Assembly (NCBI RefSeq): GCF_001640025.1
Contig: NC_031672.1
Coordinates: 4,774,001-4,838,000 of the forward strand
Reading direction: 5' to 3'
DNA from: Sugiyamaella lignohabitans
Taxonomy: Eukaryota; Ascomycota; Dipodascomycetes; Dipodascales; Trichomonascaceae
DNA length: 64,000 nucleotides
Below the pieces are notes generated by a model. That model did no database searches. It was given only the letters and a program-made list of their open reading frames with translations, and was not told where the DNA came from. The position numbers and the translations under genes are program-made. Positions 50,386-59,977 of this stretch are shown here, in pieces; position 1 is the first letter of the stretch, and each line of letters opens with the position of its first letter.

Positions 50386-51062
50386 CGTGACTTAATTAAC
50401 TATTTATCGGTACTTCTTGTTTCTGTAGTACAAATTAGCTGTACCTTATAGTGATTAAATACAAAGCTTTGAGGAAATTAGGATTTCTGTTTCTCAACTC
50501 GGTTCGATTACTTCCCGATCGTCGGCTCAATTGCATCACCGAACCTAGTGATAAGTTGCAGGGGAATATGCAACCAGAGTTTATCTATGCATGGTGTTTT
50601 AAGAGGGTTAGAAGCGTACTAGCCTCTGACGCTTTGTATCCTGGATTAGCAGCGCTATCATTGATTAAATTGAAAAAGCAAACCAAAAACCAAGTTAGAT
50701 AACTAGTCAGTTTATATAATAGCTGTCCAAAGCTGACAAATCTCCAGTCAAACGAGTCAATTGGTGCTGGTAAATTTGGAATAGAATCAAGGTTCATAAT
50801 TTGTCAGACGGCAGAGCGACACTGTCACGTGCACAATCTTTCAGCAAGACTTATAATCGGTTGTTCAGCCAATTCTAACTTATCTTCCATTAGTACTGGT
50901 CTTTATATATGTTAGCACCGGCCGTTCATCAGGTTCCTAGTACTATCTACGCATGTGTTGCATCTATTTTATCAAAGTTACCCCAACATTCACTAATCAA
51001 TATATTATTCGTAAATCGTTTTATATAACAAGTGGTCTAGACTAACACACAAATCGTTACCA
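50386..51062. promoter_or_regulatory. AYR1 promoter / ELF1 3' region
   Basis: 677 bp. A CACGTG E-box occurs at 50826-50831. Short open frames have no features. Confidence 0.4.
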
Positions 51063-51654
51063 TTAAGCAAATTCATTTTCGTCCAAATCCGACAGAGCTT
51101 CTTCGTCAGCACCGTCATTATCATGAGAGTCCCCGACTACGAATCCGTCGTCCGCTGATTTAGCACCTCCAGTGCCAGCTACCGCTTCACAAGCATCGAC
51201 CCATTCACTATATACATCGATTGGTGCTGATAGAGCTGATTTTGGTTAGAATTAAAACTTTTACTGGGCGTTGGATATTTGACTGCATTCACACAAGCAG
51301 TACCGATCTATTCACTGAAGTACTGCTGTCGGTAGTTCTTGCTTTGTAGCGGCGGTGTATCGTGAATTTTTAAAGTGTGTTTCAGTAGTGATTTCATGTA
51401 ACTTACCATTAATCGAGGCCTGAAACGTTTGTCCACAAACTTTGCAATATAGTTGACCAACACCTAGTTTTTTATCTAGAGTGCAGACTACTGAGTTTTC
51501 GTGATTACAAAATAAACATGAGAAGGTGGTTGACAATTCCTGTTTTAGCTTTTTGGCCGGTCCTCTTGAACTCTTCTTACGTTTTCCCTATCAGGACAGT
51601 TAGTATAAGTCTATTTGAATTTGATAACGAGGCAGACCTATCGATACTTACCAT
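51063..51654 (-). CDS. ELF1: Transcription elongation factor 1 (ELF1)
   Basis: Zinc-ribbon factor that travels with RNA polymerase II and helps transcription through chromatin. Three exons: 51654-51652, 51587-51407 and 51235-51063. Exon 1 codes only the start ATG; GTAAGT follows immediately. Intron 1 is 64 nt (branch TACTAAC, 11 nt from the acceptor); intron 2 is 171 nt (branch TCTAAC). The product is 118 residues. After splicing it starts [20 protein letters not shown], the conserved basic N-terminal tail, then the zinc ribbon [10 protein letters not shown] ... [11 protein letters not shown] (four Cys), then [13 protein letters not shown] and an acidic C-terminus. The ATG-only exon is the only way to join a start to the conserved GKRK. 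Confidence 0.93.
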
Positions 51655-52259
51655 TGTACTTCAATAATAAGCTTGGTATTCGAATATATGATGAAATATC
51701 TAGCACTGGAGCATCGAAGTATATGCAAGAATGAACGTGGGTAAGGGCACGCCTCACTTGACGGGGCTTGGATAAAGATGAAATAGATGATATAGATACT
51801 AATTAAGAGTAAGTGGGATATCGAGTCGATATAAAGGCTGTTATTCTTGCTATTGGATACGGAAGAGGGTTCGGTAACTGGATACACTCGTAAGACCCGT
51901 GGAGGTCTACCAGAGAGGTGAGGGAGCAGGAAGAAGAGTTTAAGATAACCTGATTGCTTCACCCAGTGCCTTGTTCAGAAACAGAAGCAGGCTCAATGAA
52001 CCGTATAAGCTATCCCTGAAATGAATTAGGATTACAGAAGGATAGTAAAGGAAGGGATGGGATAATGTATAAGTACTGGCCTGCCATGTCATACGGCTGT
52101 GACTATAAAGAAAAAGCAAAGTGGATTTTTCATGTTCATGCAAGTAGGGGAAAAAAAATATTCTAGTGATCTTTAATAGAACACAGACGCTTGACTATAG
52201 TATAGAACGTTAGAACGCTTTACTTTAGTTTTGAATCAAAGTTCTAATACAACATAGAG
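51655..52259. promoter_or_regulatory. Divergent promoter, ELF1 / CIC1
   Basis: 605 bp. AT-rich near 52140-52250. No specific motif or gene is recognised. Confidence 0.45.
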
Positions 52260-53318
52260 ATGGATAGATCCAAATGCATAGAGGCTGTTACTGCCTTACA
52301 GAAGTACTTGACTAAGAAGACTGGAGATGTCGAAGAGACCAATGGATCCTTGAATCTCCTTGAGGATGATGAAGACACAGGTTCGAAATATCTTCAACTT
52401 ATTGTTACTACCCGAAAATATGTTTCAGATCACAAAAATCTTAAGCCAAAATTTGTGAAGGTACCTCACTCTCTTTACGAAAATTCTGAGGAGAAGCCAT
52501 CAATCTGTATTATAGTTAAGGACCCTCAGCGAGCTTTTAAGGACGTTTTACAAGACGACGAAGCACCAACTAAAGAGTTGGTTACCCGTGTCGTTGGTGT
52601 ATCCAAGTTCAAAGGAAAATTCAAACCATATGAGAGTAGAAGACAACTTGCTAGTGGTTATGACTTGTTTCTTGCTGATGACAGAGTTATCACCACACTA
52701 CCAAAACTATTGGGAAAAACCTTCTATTCTTCAAACTCTAAATTACCCCTCCCAGTGACTGTTCTTGATAAGAACACCAAAGAGCCAAGCGCCATTAGGA
52801 CAAAAGGCTCCATTGACAAAATTTTGCATTCTACCTGGTTCACCTTGGACGCCAGTACGATGATTGTAGTCAAGGTAGGATTAAACAGTTTTGACGCTAA
52901 AGATGTGGCTGACAACGTCGAAGCAGTTGTTGAATATATCACAAAATCAGTTATTAAGAATGGATTCGAAGGAGTTCGTGCGCTACACATTAAGTCGGCC
53001 TCTAGTCCTAGCTTGCCCATCTATCTCAGTGAGAAGATCTACAGCGACGAAGATGTTGTCGAGAAGAGAGATGAGAAGCCATCGGAGCAAGAAAAGAAAC
53101 GCAAGCGCGAGGCCAAGGAGCCCAAGCTCACGAAACTCGAACAGGCATTGGCTGAGGTCATTGATGAGGAAGATTTTGCTAATTTCACCAAAAATAAGCT
53201 CACCAAGAAGACTAGCAAACCTGCCGCTGCTGCCCCCAAGGCTAAAGCTGAGACCGAGACTGCCACTGCTTCTTCTGAGGCTCCTTCTAAAAAGAAGGTC
53301 AAGATGGCCAAGAAATAA
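52260..53318 (+). CDS. CIC1: Ribosome-biogenesis protein CIC1 (ribosomal L1-domain family)
   Basis: Nucleolar 60S assembly factor that binds near ITS2; also linked to proteasome adaptor function in S. cerevisiae. Single exon of 352 residues (yeast Cic1 376). The start EAVTALQKYL ... SLNLLEDDEDTGSKYLQLIV matches the Cic1 entry into the L1 fold. The L1-like domain spans about 40-260 (VVGVSKFKGKFKPYESRRQLASGYDLFLADDRVITTLPKLLGK). The last 90 residues are a Lys/Ala/Glu-rich coiled tail ending KKKVKMAKK, suiting nucleolar binding. UTP30 is shorter and lacks this tail. Confidence 0.88.
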   Translation: MDRSKCIEAVTALQKYLTKKTGDVEETNGSLNLLEDDEDTGSKYLQLIVTTRKYVSDHKNLKPKFVKVPHSLYENSEEKPSICIIVKDPQRAFKDVLQDDEAPTKELVTRVVGVSKFKGKFKPYESRRQLASGYDLFLADDRVITTLPKLLGKTFYSSNSKLPLPVTVLDKNTKEPSAIRTKGSIDKILHSTWFTLDASTMIVVKVGLNSFDAKDVADNVEAVVEYITKSVIKNGFEGVRALHIKSASSPSLPIYLSEKIYSDEDVVEKRDEKPSEQEKKRKREAKEPKLTKLEQALAEVIDEEDFANFTKNKLTKKTSKPAAAAPKAKAETETATASSEAPSKKKVKMAKK

Positions 53319-53526
53319 TAGGATTTTCTTCTTTCCCAATAATTTATGTAATATACTATTTCAATGGATATATGTCTGAAACAAAATGCTCTGGAGCCTA
53401 GTAATATGTGAAATGCTCGTTCTGATGCGACAAACCACAATAAGAAACTATAAGCATGAGTCTAAAGATTTACAACAGGACAAAATAAAATACATTATTA
53501 AAAATACATATCCAATCAAAGACTGG
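53319..53526. other. Convergent spacer CIC1 / zinc-cluster gene
   Basis: 208 bp between converging stops. Nothing further is recognised. Confidence 0.4.
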
Positions 53527-54987
53527 TCAGTGATGAATTGGAATGAAGTTGCCGATGATACAACTGGGGATATTATAACGATCACGACGTACAGTGAAAC
53601 TAAAGCAACATGCCCGACGTTTACGTCCATCACGAGTCCTTAAATTGCAACTAGTGAGTACTGCCTTTTGGCCAGAGTCAAATGCAATATTTCCGTACTT
53701 CTCCCAGTAGCTTACAGCGGATTCTTCACTCATTAGTTCATAAATAGCGAACTTACCATCTCGCAGGTCCTCGACATTTACACCAACCAGTCCAGCAAAC
53801 TCTTTATTGCCCCTATAAATTTCACCCGTTCGACGCCATAAACATGCTGGAATCGCCATACTCGTAAACACTCTATCATAATCTAGTAGCATTCGTTCAA
53901 ACGCCTCTTCGACGAGAACGAGATCAGTGTCGGTCAAAGACTGTGCTACTCCCCGGAAAGCAGGACGGAACACCGTCAGCGGCTTCAAAATCCTTTGCTT
54001 GGAAGAGAAATTCATGTAGTTATCCATGTACTTTTGTAGTCGGGTATAGCCGTTAGCATAATTGAATGGTTGCAGTAATCCTGCCTCCACTTTTGCGTGG
54101 ATCACTTGTTTGAGACGCTCCTCTGGAGAAATATCCTCCGAGGGATCTGCTGCTGTGAGAAAGAACTTGTCACGCGCAGAGTCGGAAACATTAGCAGATG
54201 GATTATTTCCATTAGCAGAAGCAGTTCCACTGCTGTTACCACTGTTGCCATTAGAACTACCAATAGACCTACTAGCGTCGACATTTCCAACACCACTAAT
54301 ATCGCCGAATCCTTGACTAGTTTGCTGTTGATTAGTTCCAAGAAGATTATTGTCAATCAGAGATGGATCATCTATCATTGATAAAAAGTCGTTCAGTGAA
54401 GAAAATTCGCTACCTGCCTGTTCTGAAAAGAATACTGGGTTATGACCAAAAGCCATAGATTGGTTTAATAAATTTGTACCAGATGAAGGATTTGACTCAC
54501 CCCATTGTTGACCCAGTGATATTACATCAGCGCTGTTATTCCTATTGGAAGAGTTATTTAGCTCCAGTTGCGTGGATGACAGTAACAGATGCTGAGAGCC
54601 CGATCCTGTACTTAATACTGTGTGAGCACCAGATGGTGTTGTAGATACTGATCCAAACGTAGCTTCTTCGTCTACTCCTGTAGAAGATTTTCGTTTATTA
54701 GGAGGGGTTCCGGCACTTGTACCAACACTTCCCTCTCTTTTTGTTGATTTTACTTCGTCATGGCACAGATGTCCTATGCTTCGTTTAATACATCTTGTAC
54801 AGGGACGTTTGTCGTCACAGGTCATATGAGATCGTCTACAATATACACAGGCATGGTCCACCTTGTTTCTTCGGTTTCTCTTAGCGCCAGTCGCGTTACT
54901 CGAATGTGGTGTCGAGCTGGCAGGGGCGCTCTCTCCGCCAGAGCTACTACTGGCATTAGCCTGGTTGTCGGTATTACTATCAGCCAT
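53527..54987 (-). CDS. Zn2Cys6 transcription factor, ERT1/RDS2 (AcuK) type
   Basis: Regulator of non-fermentable carbon use and gluconeogenesis in relatives. Single exon of 486 residues. The zinc cluster has Cys at 47, 50, 57, 63, 66 and 75 (CX2CX6CX5CX2CX8C), in HACVYCRRSHMTCDDKRPCTRC, the form conserved in AcuK/AcuM/Ert1 proteins. A long Ser/Asn/Gly-rich linker follows. From about 300 a conserved C-terminal region includes a PAS-like domain (VFTSMAIPACLWRRTGEIYRGNKEFAGLVGV ... KFAIYELMSEES) and ends in the conserved NFIPI. ERT1 and RDS2 cannot be separated confidently by eye. Confidence 0.88.
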   Translation of the reverse strand: MADSNTDNQANASSSSGGESAPASSTPHSSNATGAKRNRRNKVDHACVYCRRSHMTCDDKRPCTRCIKRSIGHLCHDEVKSTKREGSVGTSAGTPPNKRKSSTGVDEEATFGSVSTTPSGAHTVLSTGSGSQHLLLSSTQLELNNSSNRNNSADVISLGQQWGESNPSSGTNLLNQSMAFGHNPVFFSEQAGSEFSSLNDFLSMIDDPSLIDNNLLGTNQQQTSQGFGDISGVGNVDASRSIGSSNGNSGNSSGTASANGNNPSANVSDSARDKFFLTAADPSEDISPEERLKQVIHAKVEAGLLQPFNYANGYTRLQKYMDNYMNFSSKQRILKPLTVFRPAFRGVAQSLTDTDLVLVEEAFERMLLDYDRVFTSMAIPACLWRRTGEIYRGNKEFAGLVGVNVEDLRDGKFAIYELMSEESAVSYWEKYGNIAFDSGQKAVLTSCNLRTRDGRKRRACCFSFTVRRDRYNIPSCIIGNFIPIHH

Positions 54988-55716
54988 AAGAGATTATTTC
55001 TGTTTCAACGCTCTTTCTATCCGACTGGCCAAAACTTTTTTTAATAGTTTAATAGAATATTTAGTTAACACAATACCGGTGCTACCAATATAGGTTCATA
55101 ATCCAAGACTTGTCTTGGTATATTTTTGAAACCGTTCACTTTAGCGGCAGTGAGGAAGATCAATTCGGTCTGTCGGATATTGGCGAGGCTTTAACGTGGG
55201 GAAATTATATGCACGCATCTGAACCCAACGGCAGGTGCTCCAAATGACCAATTCATATTGACATCAAGCTTCATTCAGGCTTTGAAATAACCCACAATCT
55301 CCCACATAGCTACTCCAGAATTTCGAACTCTGAGCAATAGTCGAAGGGTAGATTTGCAGGTGCTGAGAGAAACTGATCTATCGTTGTCAATTGTACGTTC
55401 CCGAGAAATCCAGCACTCAGTTGAGCCCATGGGAATAATACACTATTAATTATACAAAATTGTAACCCCGGACCCAGGTAGTCTTTGTTTGGTTGTTTCT
55501 TCAAGTGAAGCTCTTCTTGATATTGAAGTGTGTCGAGCAGGGTCTGATAAGACGCAGGGAATAGTCAGCTACTAGAATATGCACATTATATTTTGACTAG
55601 CGGGGGACTGTAAAATTGAAGGCACCGGCATCGTATGAGAACCGTTTTATTTCACTCGTAAGGTGCAAAGGCCGCTAATAGAAATCGTTTCATAAAGGAT
55701 AGAAAGACAGAAAGAA
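54988..55716. promoter_or_regulatory. Divergent promoter, zinc-cluster gene / COX11
   Basis: 729 bp between divergent genes. No gene is seen; short open frames have no features. Confidence 0.45.
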
Positions 55717-56490
55717 ATGTTCCGGAGGCCAACGATACGATTACCAGTACAGAAACAACTGTCGAGACATTTGTCATCAAGGTCAATGTTCCAACAACAG
55801 GCCAAGTTCACGGATCAACAGAAGCGAGAGGCTTTTCTTAGAGGTATTCAACAGGCCAACCAAGCCAGAAATAAACAGAAAAACAAAAAAGTGCTCACAG
55901 TCAGCTTGTATTCTGCCAGTATAGTAGTAGCAGCACTTGCTTTATCTTATGCTTCGGTCCCACTATATCGTGTCATCTGCCAGAGAACTGGTTGGGGAGG
56001 CACTCCTATTACCAATTCAGAGAAATTCACTGCTGACAAGATGATTCCAGTCGAGCGGAAAAAGCGAATCTCGGTTACATTCTCATCAGAAGTTTCTGGA
56101 GCTGTTCCATGGACATTTAAACCTCAGCAAAGAGAAGTCCAGGTGCTGCCTGGTGAAACTGCTCTAGCGTTTTATAAGGCAAAAAACATTTCTGATACAG
56201 ATATAATTGGCATGGCAACTTATAGTGTGGTTCCCGAAAAGGTTGCTCCTTATTTCAGCAAGATTCAGTGCTTCTGCTTTGAGGAACAGATGCTGCGAGC
56301 TGGCGAAGAGGTGGACATGCCAGTCTTCTTCTTTATTGATCCTGATTTCGCCAAAGATCCGAGCGTCGCTAAGATTGATGATATTGTTCTGCACTACACA
56401 TTCTTCAAGGCTCAATATAATGAAAATGGCACTTTATCCCCAGTCGACCAGTCCCAAGAACAGGTTTCAGTGGCTGCTGCTCGTATTTAA
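55717..56490 (+). CDS. COX11: Cytochrome c oxidase assembly protein COX11
   Basis: Inner-membrane copper chaperone inserting CuB into Cox1. Single exon of 257 residues. Presequence (MFRRPTIRLPVQKQLSRHLSS), one membrane helix at about 65-82 (VSLYSASIVVAALALSYA), then the intermembrane-space domain beginning VPLYRVICQRTGWGGTP. The copper motif CFCFEEQ is intact, as is KIQ before it and the later FFIDPDF. A Cys in VICQ is the third conserved Cys. The gene ends in a double-hairpin element 71 bp downstream of the stop. Confidence 0.96.
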   Translation: MFRRPTIRLPVQKQLSRHLSSRSMFQQQAKFTDQQKREAFLRGIQQANQARNKQKNKKVLTVSLYSASIVVAALALSYASVPLYRVICQRTGWGGTPITNSEKFTADKMIPVERKKRISVTFSSEVSGAVPWTFKPQQREVQVLPGETALAFYKAKNISDTDIIGMATYSVVPEKVAPYFSKIQCFCFEEQMLRAGEEVDMPVFFFIDPDFAKDPSVAKIDDIVLHYTFFKAQYNENGTLSPVDQSQEQVSVAAARI

Positions 56491-56560
56491 ATCTCCACAC
56501 TGTATATATATATTTTGTAAATAGGACATGGCGCTTCGCATTTTTTCTAAATTCATATTG

Positions 56561-56613
56561 CCTCCGGCGGCTGGGGCTCTGCCCCAGATCCTGTTGCTCC
56601 TGCTTCACATGAG
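56561..56613 (+). repeat. Double-hairpin GC element, COX11/RCN1 spacer
   Basis: CCTCCGGCGG lead and first hairpin CTGGGGC-TCT-GCCCCAG intact. The second hairpin CTCCTGC-TTC-ACATGAG has lost two pairs of its 7-bp stem, and the linker has drifted (AGATCCTGTTG), so this copy looks older. It lies between the converging COX11 and RCN1 genes. Confidence 0.8.
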
Positions 56614-56725
56614 TTTTTCGATAGGAACGTCCATCGTCGGGATTGGCTCCTACAGGGATGAACTAGATGTCTGGTTCGACATTAGTAAAAGGATAATATT
56701 GTAACGTAATAAATAAATTAACTTT

Positions 56726-57607
56726 TTAAGATGCATAGTTTGAAACACCGCTGGTGGGTGGGGGCATTTCTGTTCGAGGGAGACGATTAGTCTGGTCTCC
56801 CGTGTCAGTTGTCAGAGCGTTCAAATTTTGTTCGTCCTCGCCGTCGTCGTCCCACTCAAGGACAATCGATGGAGTCATAGGAGAAGTGGATTTAGGACTG
56901 GTAACATCAGTTGATGTCATATGAGTATCGATAGGTGGTAGTCCGCCAAAAGCTGATTTGACATTCGACTCGCGCAGTGTGAATCTTCGTGTAATGGTTG
57001 GCCTGGGAGACATGCTAGGGGATGTAGGAGACGTGGATTCAGCATCCATCATATTTGGATTTTGAGCGGGACTATTGTTTAGAGCGACTTTACTAAGCGC
57101 TTCATGAAGATGAGCTGAGTCTATCAGCCCAAGCTCTGGATGATGAGTCTCACGATTGGGCTCAGACTCAAATGTTGATTCCCATCCAACTGGGGGAGAA
57201 GGTGGAGGGCTGATGAGCCATAGGCGACCCTTGTCGGGCAGTTGCAATTTTCTTCTCTCATCTTCCTCTGTCAAAGTTGGTGCCGTCGTGTATGCCTTTA
57301 GACTTGAGATGTAGGATGGAACCGAAGGAGGAAGAGATTCTGTAGAACAGTAACTATTGATCCATTCTTTTGCACGTTCGCACTCGTTTTCATCATGGAA
57401 CACTGCAATCACTCTGCGGAATCTTTTCATGGGCACCCAGTCCACTAAATGGACAAGGCAAGTCTCTTCTACCAAACTTCTTAGCGCGTTCACAGCATGT
57501 ATGTCCTCAACAGTCTGCTTGTTAAATCCAGAGATGATTAACGTGTTGGACCTGACACTGGTACTAGCACCGGCAGCCGACGACGTGTACACCGTTCCAG
57601 TAGACAT
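56726..57607 (-). CDS. RCN1: Calcipressin, regulator of calcineurin (RCN1)
   Basis: Binds and modulates the calcineurin phosphatase. Single exon of 293 residues. An RRM-like N-terminal domain spans about 20-95 (TLIISGFNKQTVEDIHAVNALR, VHLVDWVPMKRFRRVIAVF). The central hallmark is LWLISPPPSPPVGWE (about 130-144), containing the SP repeat phosphorylated in relatives. The region around SPRPTITRRFTLR resembles the calcineurin-docking segment of RCAN proteins. The rest is Ser/Thr/Pro-rich and disordered. It converges on COX11. Confidence 0.92.
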   Translation of the reverse strand: MSTGTVYTSSAAGASTSVRSNTLIISGFNKQTVEDIHAVNALRSLVEETCLVHLVDWVPMKRFRRVIAVFHDENECERAKEWINSYCSTESLPPSVPSYISSLKAYTTAPTLTEEDERRKLQLPDKGRLWLISPPPSPPVGWESTFESEPNRETHHPELGLIDSAHLHEALSKVALNNSPAQNPNMMDAESTSPTSPSMSPRPTITRRFTLRESNVKSAFGGLPPIDTHMTSTDVTSPKSTSPMTPSIVLEWDDDGEDEQNLNALTTDTGDQTNRLPRTEMPPPTSGVSNYAS

Positions 57608-59977
57608 GATTTAACAAATTTTGATATTCAGCGAATAATGCTGATTAATAGATTATGCTTCGGTTTACCAATATGCCCAAACACTATTGAACCACTTTTA
57701 TTCAAGACTGGTACCTGCTGACAGTCAAGTCTTTTTGTTTTCCTAATGGAGTATTTCCAATACTAGTTTTAATGTATTCGTATTTCCTTGATTTTTCAGT
57801 CCAGTTAGTGGGATGTAACTACGGTGCTAATAAAAATGAATCGATAGGCTATCAGCTATCATTTATGGTATATTGTTGGCGACGGTTGATTCGGATACCC
57901 GCAATAATGATAATAATAATAATAATGAGAAAGAGCGAAAAATATGCGAGTGATTTTTAAATAATGCCTAAGACTTCAAAATACTGTACTCAAGAAGGGC
58001 ACCTGGATCCAATTTATACAATCAAAAGAGAAACCCGCAATAAGATACGAGTGAGTTACCGAGATGCTGATTATGCATTCATTTATTAGAGAGATACAGA
58101 CGGTCTGCACTATATTCAGATGCACATGGCACGGCACGGCCCAGCTGAGATGAGAGCCAGCTTGCACAGCCTCCGCGGCTATAAGTGCCAAGCCAACACG
58201 GGCACAGAGCGGAGATTTTGAGACACCTATGAAATTTGATAGGGCTAAGCCTCTACTTGAAAAAATCGGTATCCACAATATACCCCAGTATGGGCGAGAT
58301 GGAAGATGATGGAGCTTGTATTGATGGTGGTATTTCGCGCCGTATAAACACCATAAGTCTCATCCACTCAGTAATAAACGAGCACGGCTTGCGTCTTTGG
58401 TTTAATATATCATTATCAGTATTATACAAATCTTGGCATCGACTCCAGTATCGGTTCGAGGAGCGGGGTCTGGGGCGGAGTCCGACAACTAATTGTAGCA
58501 CCAAGCACACAGCCTGGAGTTGTGTTCCTGAGCCCTGCATATCGAACAATGGCTGCCAGGGTCGCATCTTGCATGCACCTCGAATAATAGAGGCAGCTAG
58601 CTGACTTGTGCAATAAAGTTGGAACTCACAAAAAGTGCTGCGGTCGAACAGGCGAGGCACTGTTGGGAGATTGGAAACAGTCAGAGAACTGCCCCCAGTG
58701 CCTGGATGGTTGCCGCCCATTACTGATCTATTTACAACCGCCCAATCATTTTCCATTGAAATTTATATTCTATGAAAAATATTAGAGCAGATGTTCCTAA
58801 AAGAAGATGTTTAGCCACATCTGACACCAGCCACAGTCCTGTAAACATTGTCATGGACATACGAAATACAATTGATGCACGGCACCAATCTACTATAATC
58901 GACTTGGTTACTCGTGTTCGCTCGTGATATTAAGCATTTATTGATTGATATAGTGCGGCGTTTCTTAACGCTTATCGAAACGAATTTGAATACCAATAGA
59001 GCTGTGCCAAGATACAAAACAGACTCCAAAACAGACTGCAGACAGTCTACAATCGAGAAAGCCACAAAGAACTTGCGAAAATGGTGGGCCCGAGCGCCCC
59101 GTTGTGGCACCCAACGGTTGATTGTGGCCCGTTAATACCTGTAGTTTTTGCCGTTTTTGTGATTAGAATTTGATCTCTCGACTTACTGGTTGCAGCAACT
59201 AACCCTAAAAACATCAACCAAAGCAGAGAATCGTCAGATTTAAAATTGATTCGCAATTTATGCAGATTATCTGACAAGTATGATGTGATCATGCATGACA
59301 TAACAAGGTTGCATCGCACCGGCTTTACACATCGAGATTGGTGGCTTTCGCCAGTTTAGGCTTGGCGGACCAATTTCTCCACATTGTACTATCACCTCTC
59401 ATCCTTCGGCAATTACAGTTTCAAAATTTTCCACTGACAAGGTTTGCATAAAAATAGTCATTTTCAGGTCGATAACATATCACTCACAGCCCTTAAGAAA
59501 TTGGAACAATTTTTGACAAGCTACCACTACAAGCAAGAAAAAAAAAAGTTTGTCTCAGCTATTATCGGCGCTTGTTAGTTTTGATCCTACTAACGGTTCT
59601 CTATGTTACGCGTGGGTTTCACTTATCACCAACGTACATGATCCCTCCTGTATGTACCAGTGAACAGGCGGTAGCAGATCTATAGCAATCCTTATTTTAG
59701 TTTACTGTTCTTGAAGTAATGCACCATATGGAGACCGATCGTCTTATAAACGCACCAGCTGGGCATTCAAGGGACATATCTTTGTACCTATTCAGTGTAT
59801 ATATAACTAAAACGATGGATATTCCATGCTTAAACAGTAGATAGAATATTTTTTCCGAAGGCCGGTACAGATTTATAATTATCAGAATCTGTATATATAT
59901 GGCATCGTTTCGCTTGACCAAAGTTTAACCGTTTTAGAACACTTATAATCCTTCCAGTTCGACTAAAGTCAGATCCG
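57608..59977. other. 2.4 kb intergenic region without convincing genes
   Basis: Between divergent RCN1 and the amino-acid permease. Contains an ATAATAATA-rich run at 57905-57930, a truncated reverse copy of the double-hairpin element at 58453-58486 and TATATA-rich sequence near the permease. A frame of about 167 codons at 58253-58756 runs through the repeat and is not called. Confidence 0.4.
58453..58486 (-). repeat. Truncated double-hairpin element
   Basis: GAGCGGGGTCTGGGGCGGAGTC matches the reverse complement of the linker and first-hairpin part of the element; the right arm of the hairpin is broken and the second hairpin is missing. Confidence 0.6.

Noticed and set aside
7015..50831. CACGTG sites (7094, 14350, 28830, 32848, 50826) as one shared regulon
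   Set aside because: A six-base palindrome is expected several times in 64 kb; one is also in UGGT coding sequence. Flanking genes share no clear function.
58253..58756. Frame of 167 codons starting ENDWAVVNRSVMGGNHPGTGG, faintly like the CIA30 complex I assembly domain start
   Set aside because: Only the short VMGG-like segment resembles CIA30; the rest does not, and the frame passes through a hairpin-element fragment (GLRPRPRSS). No downstream exon with matching CIA30 sequence was found.
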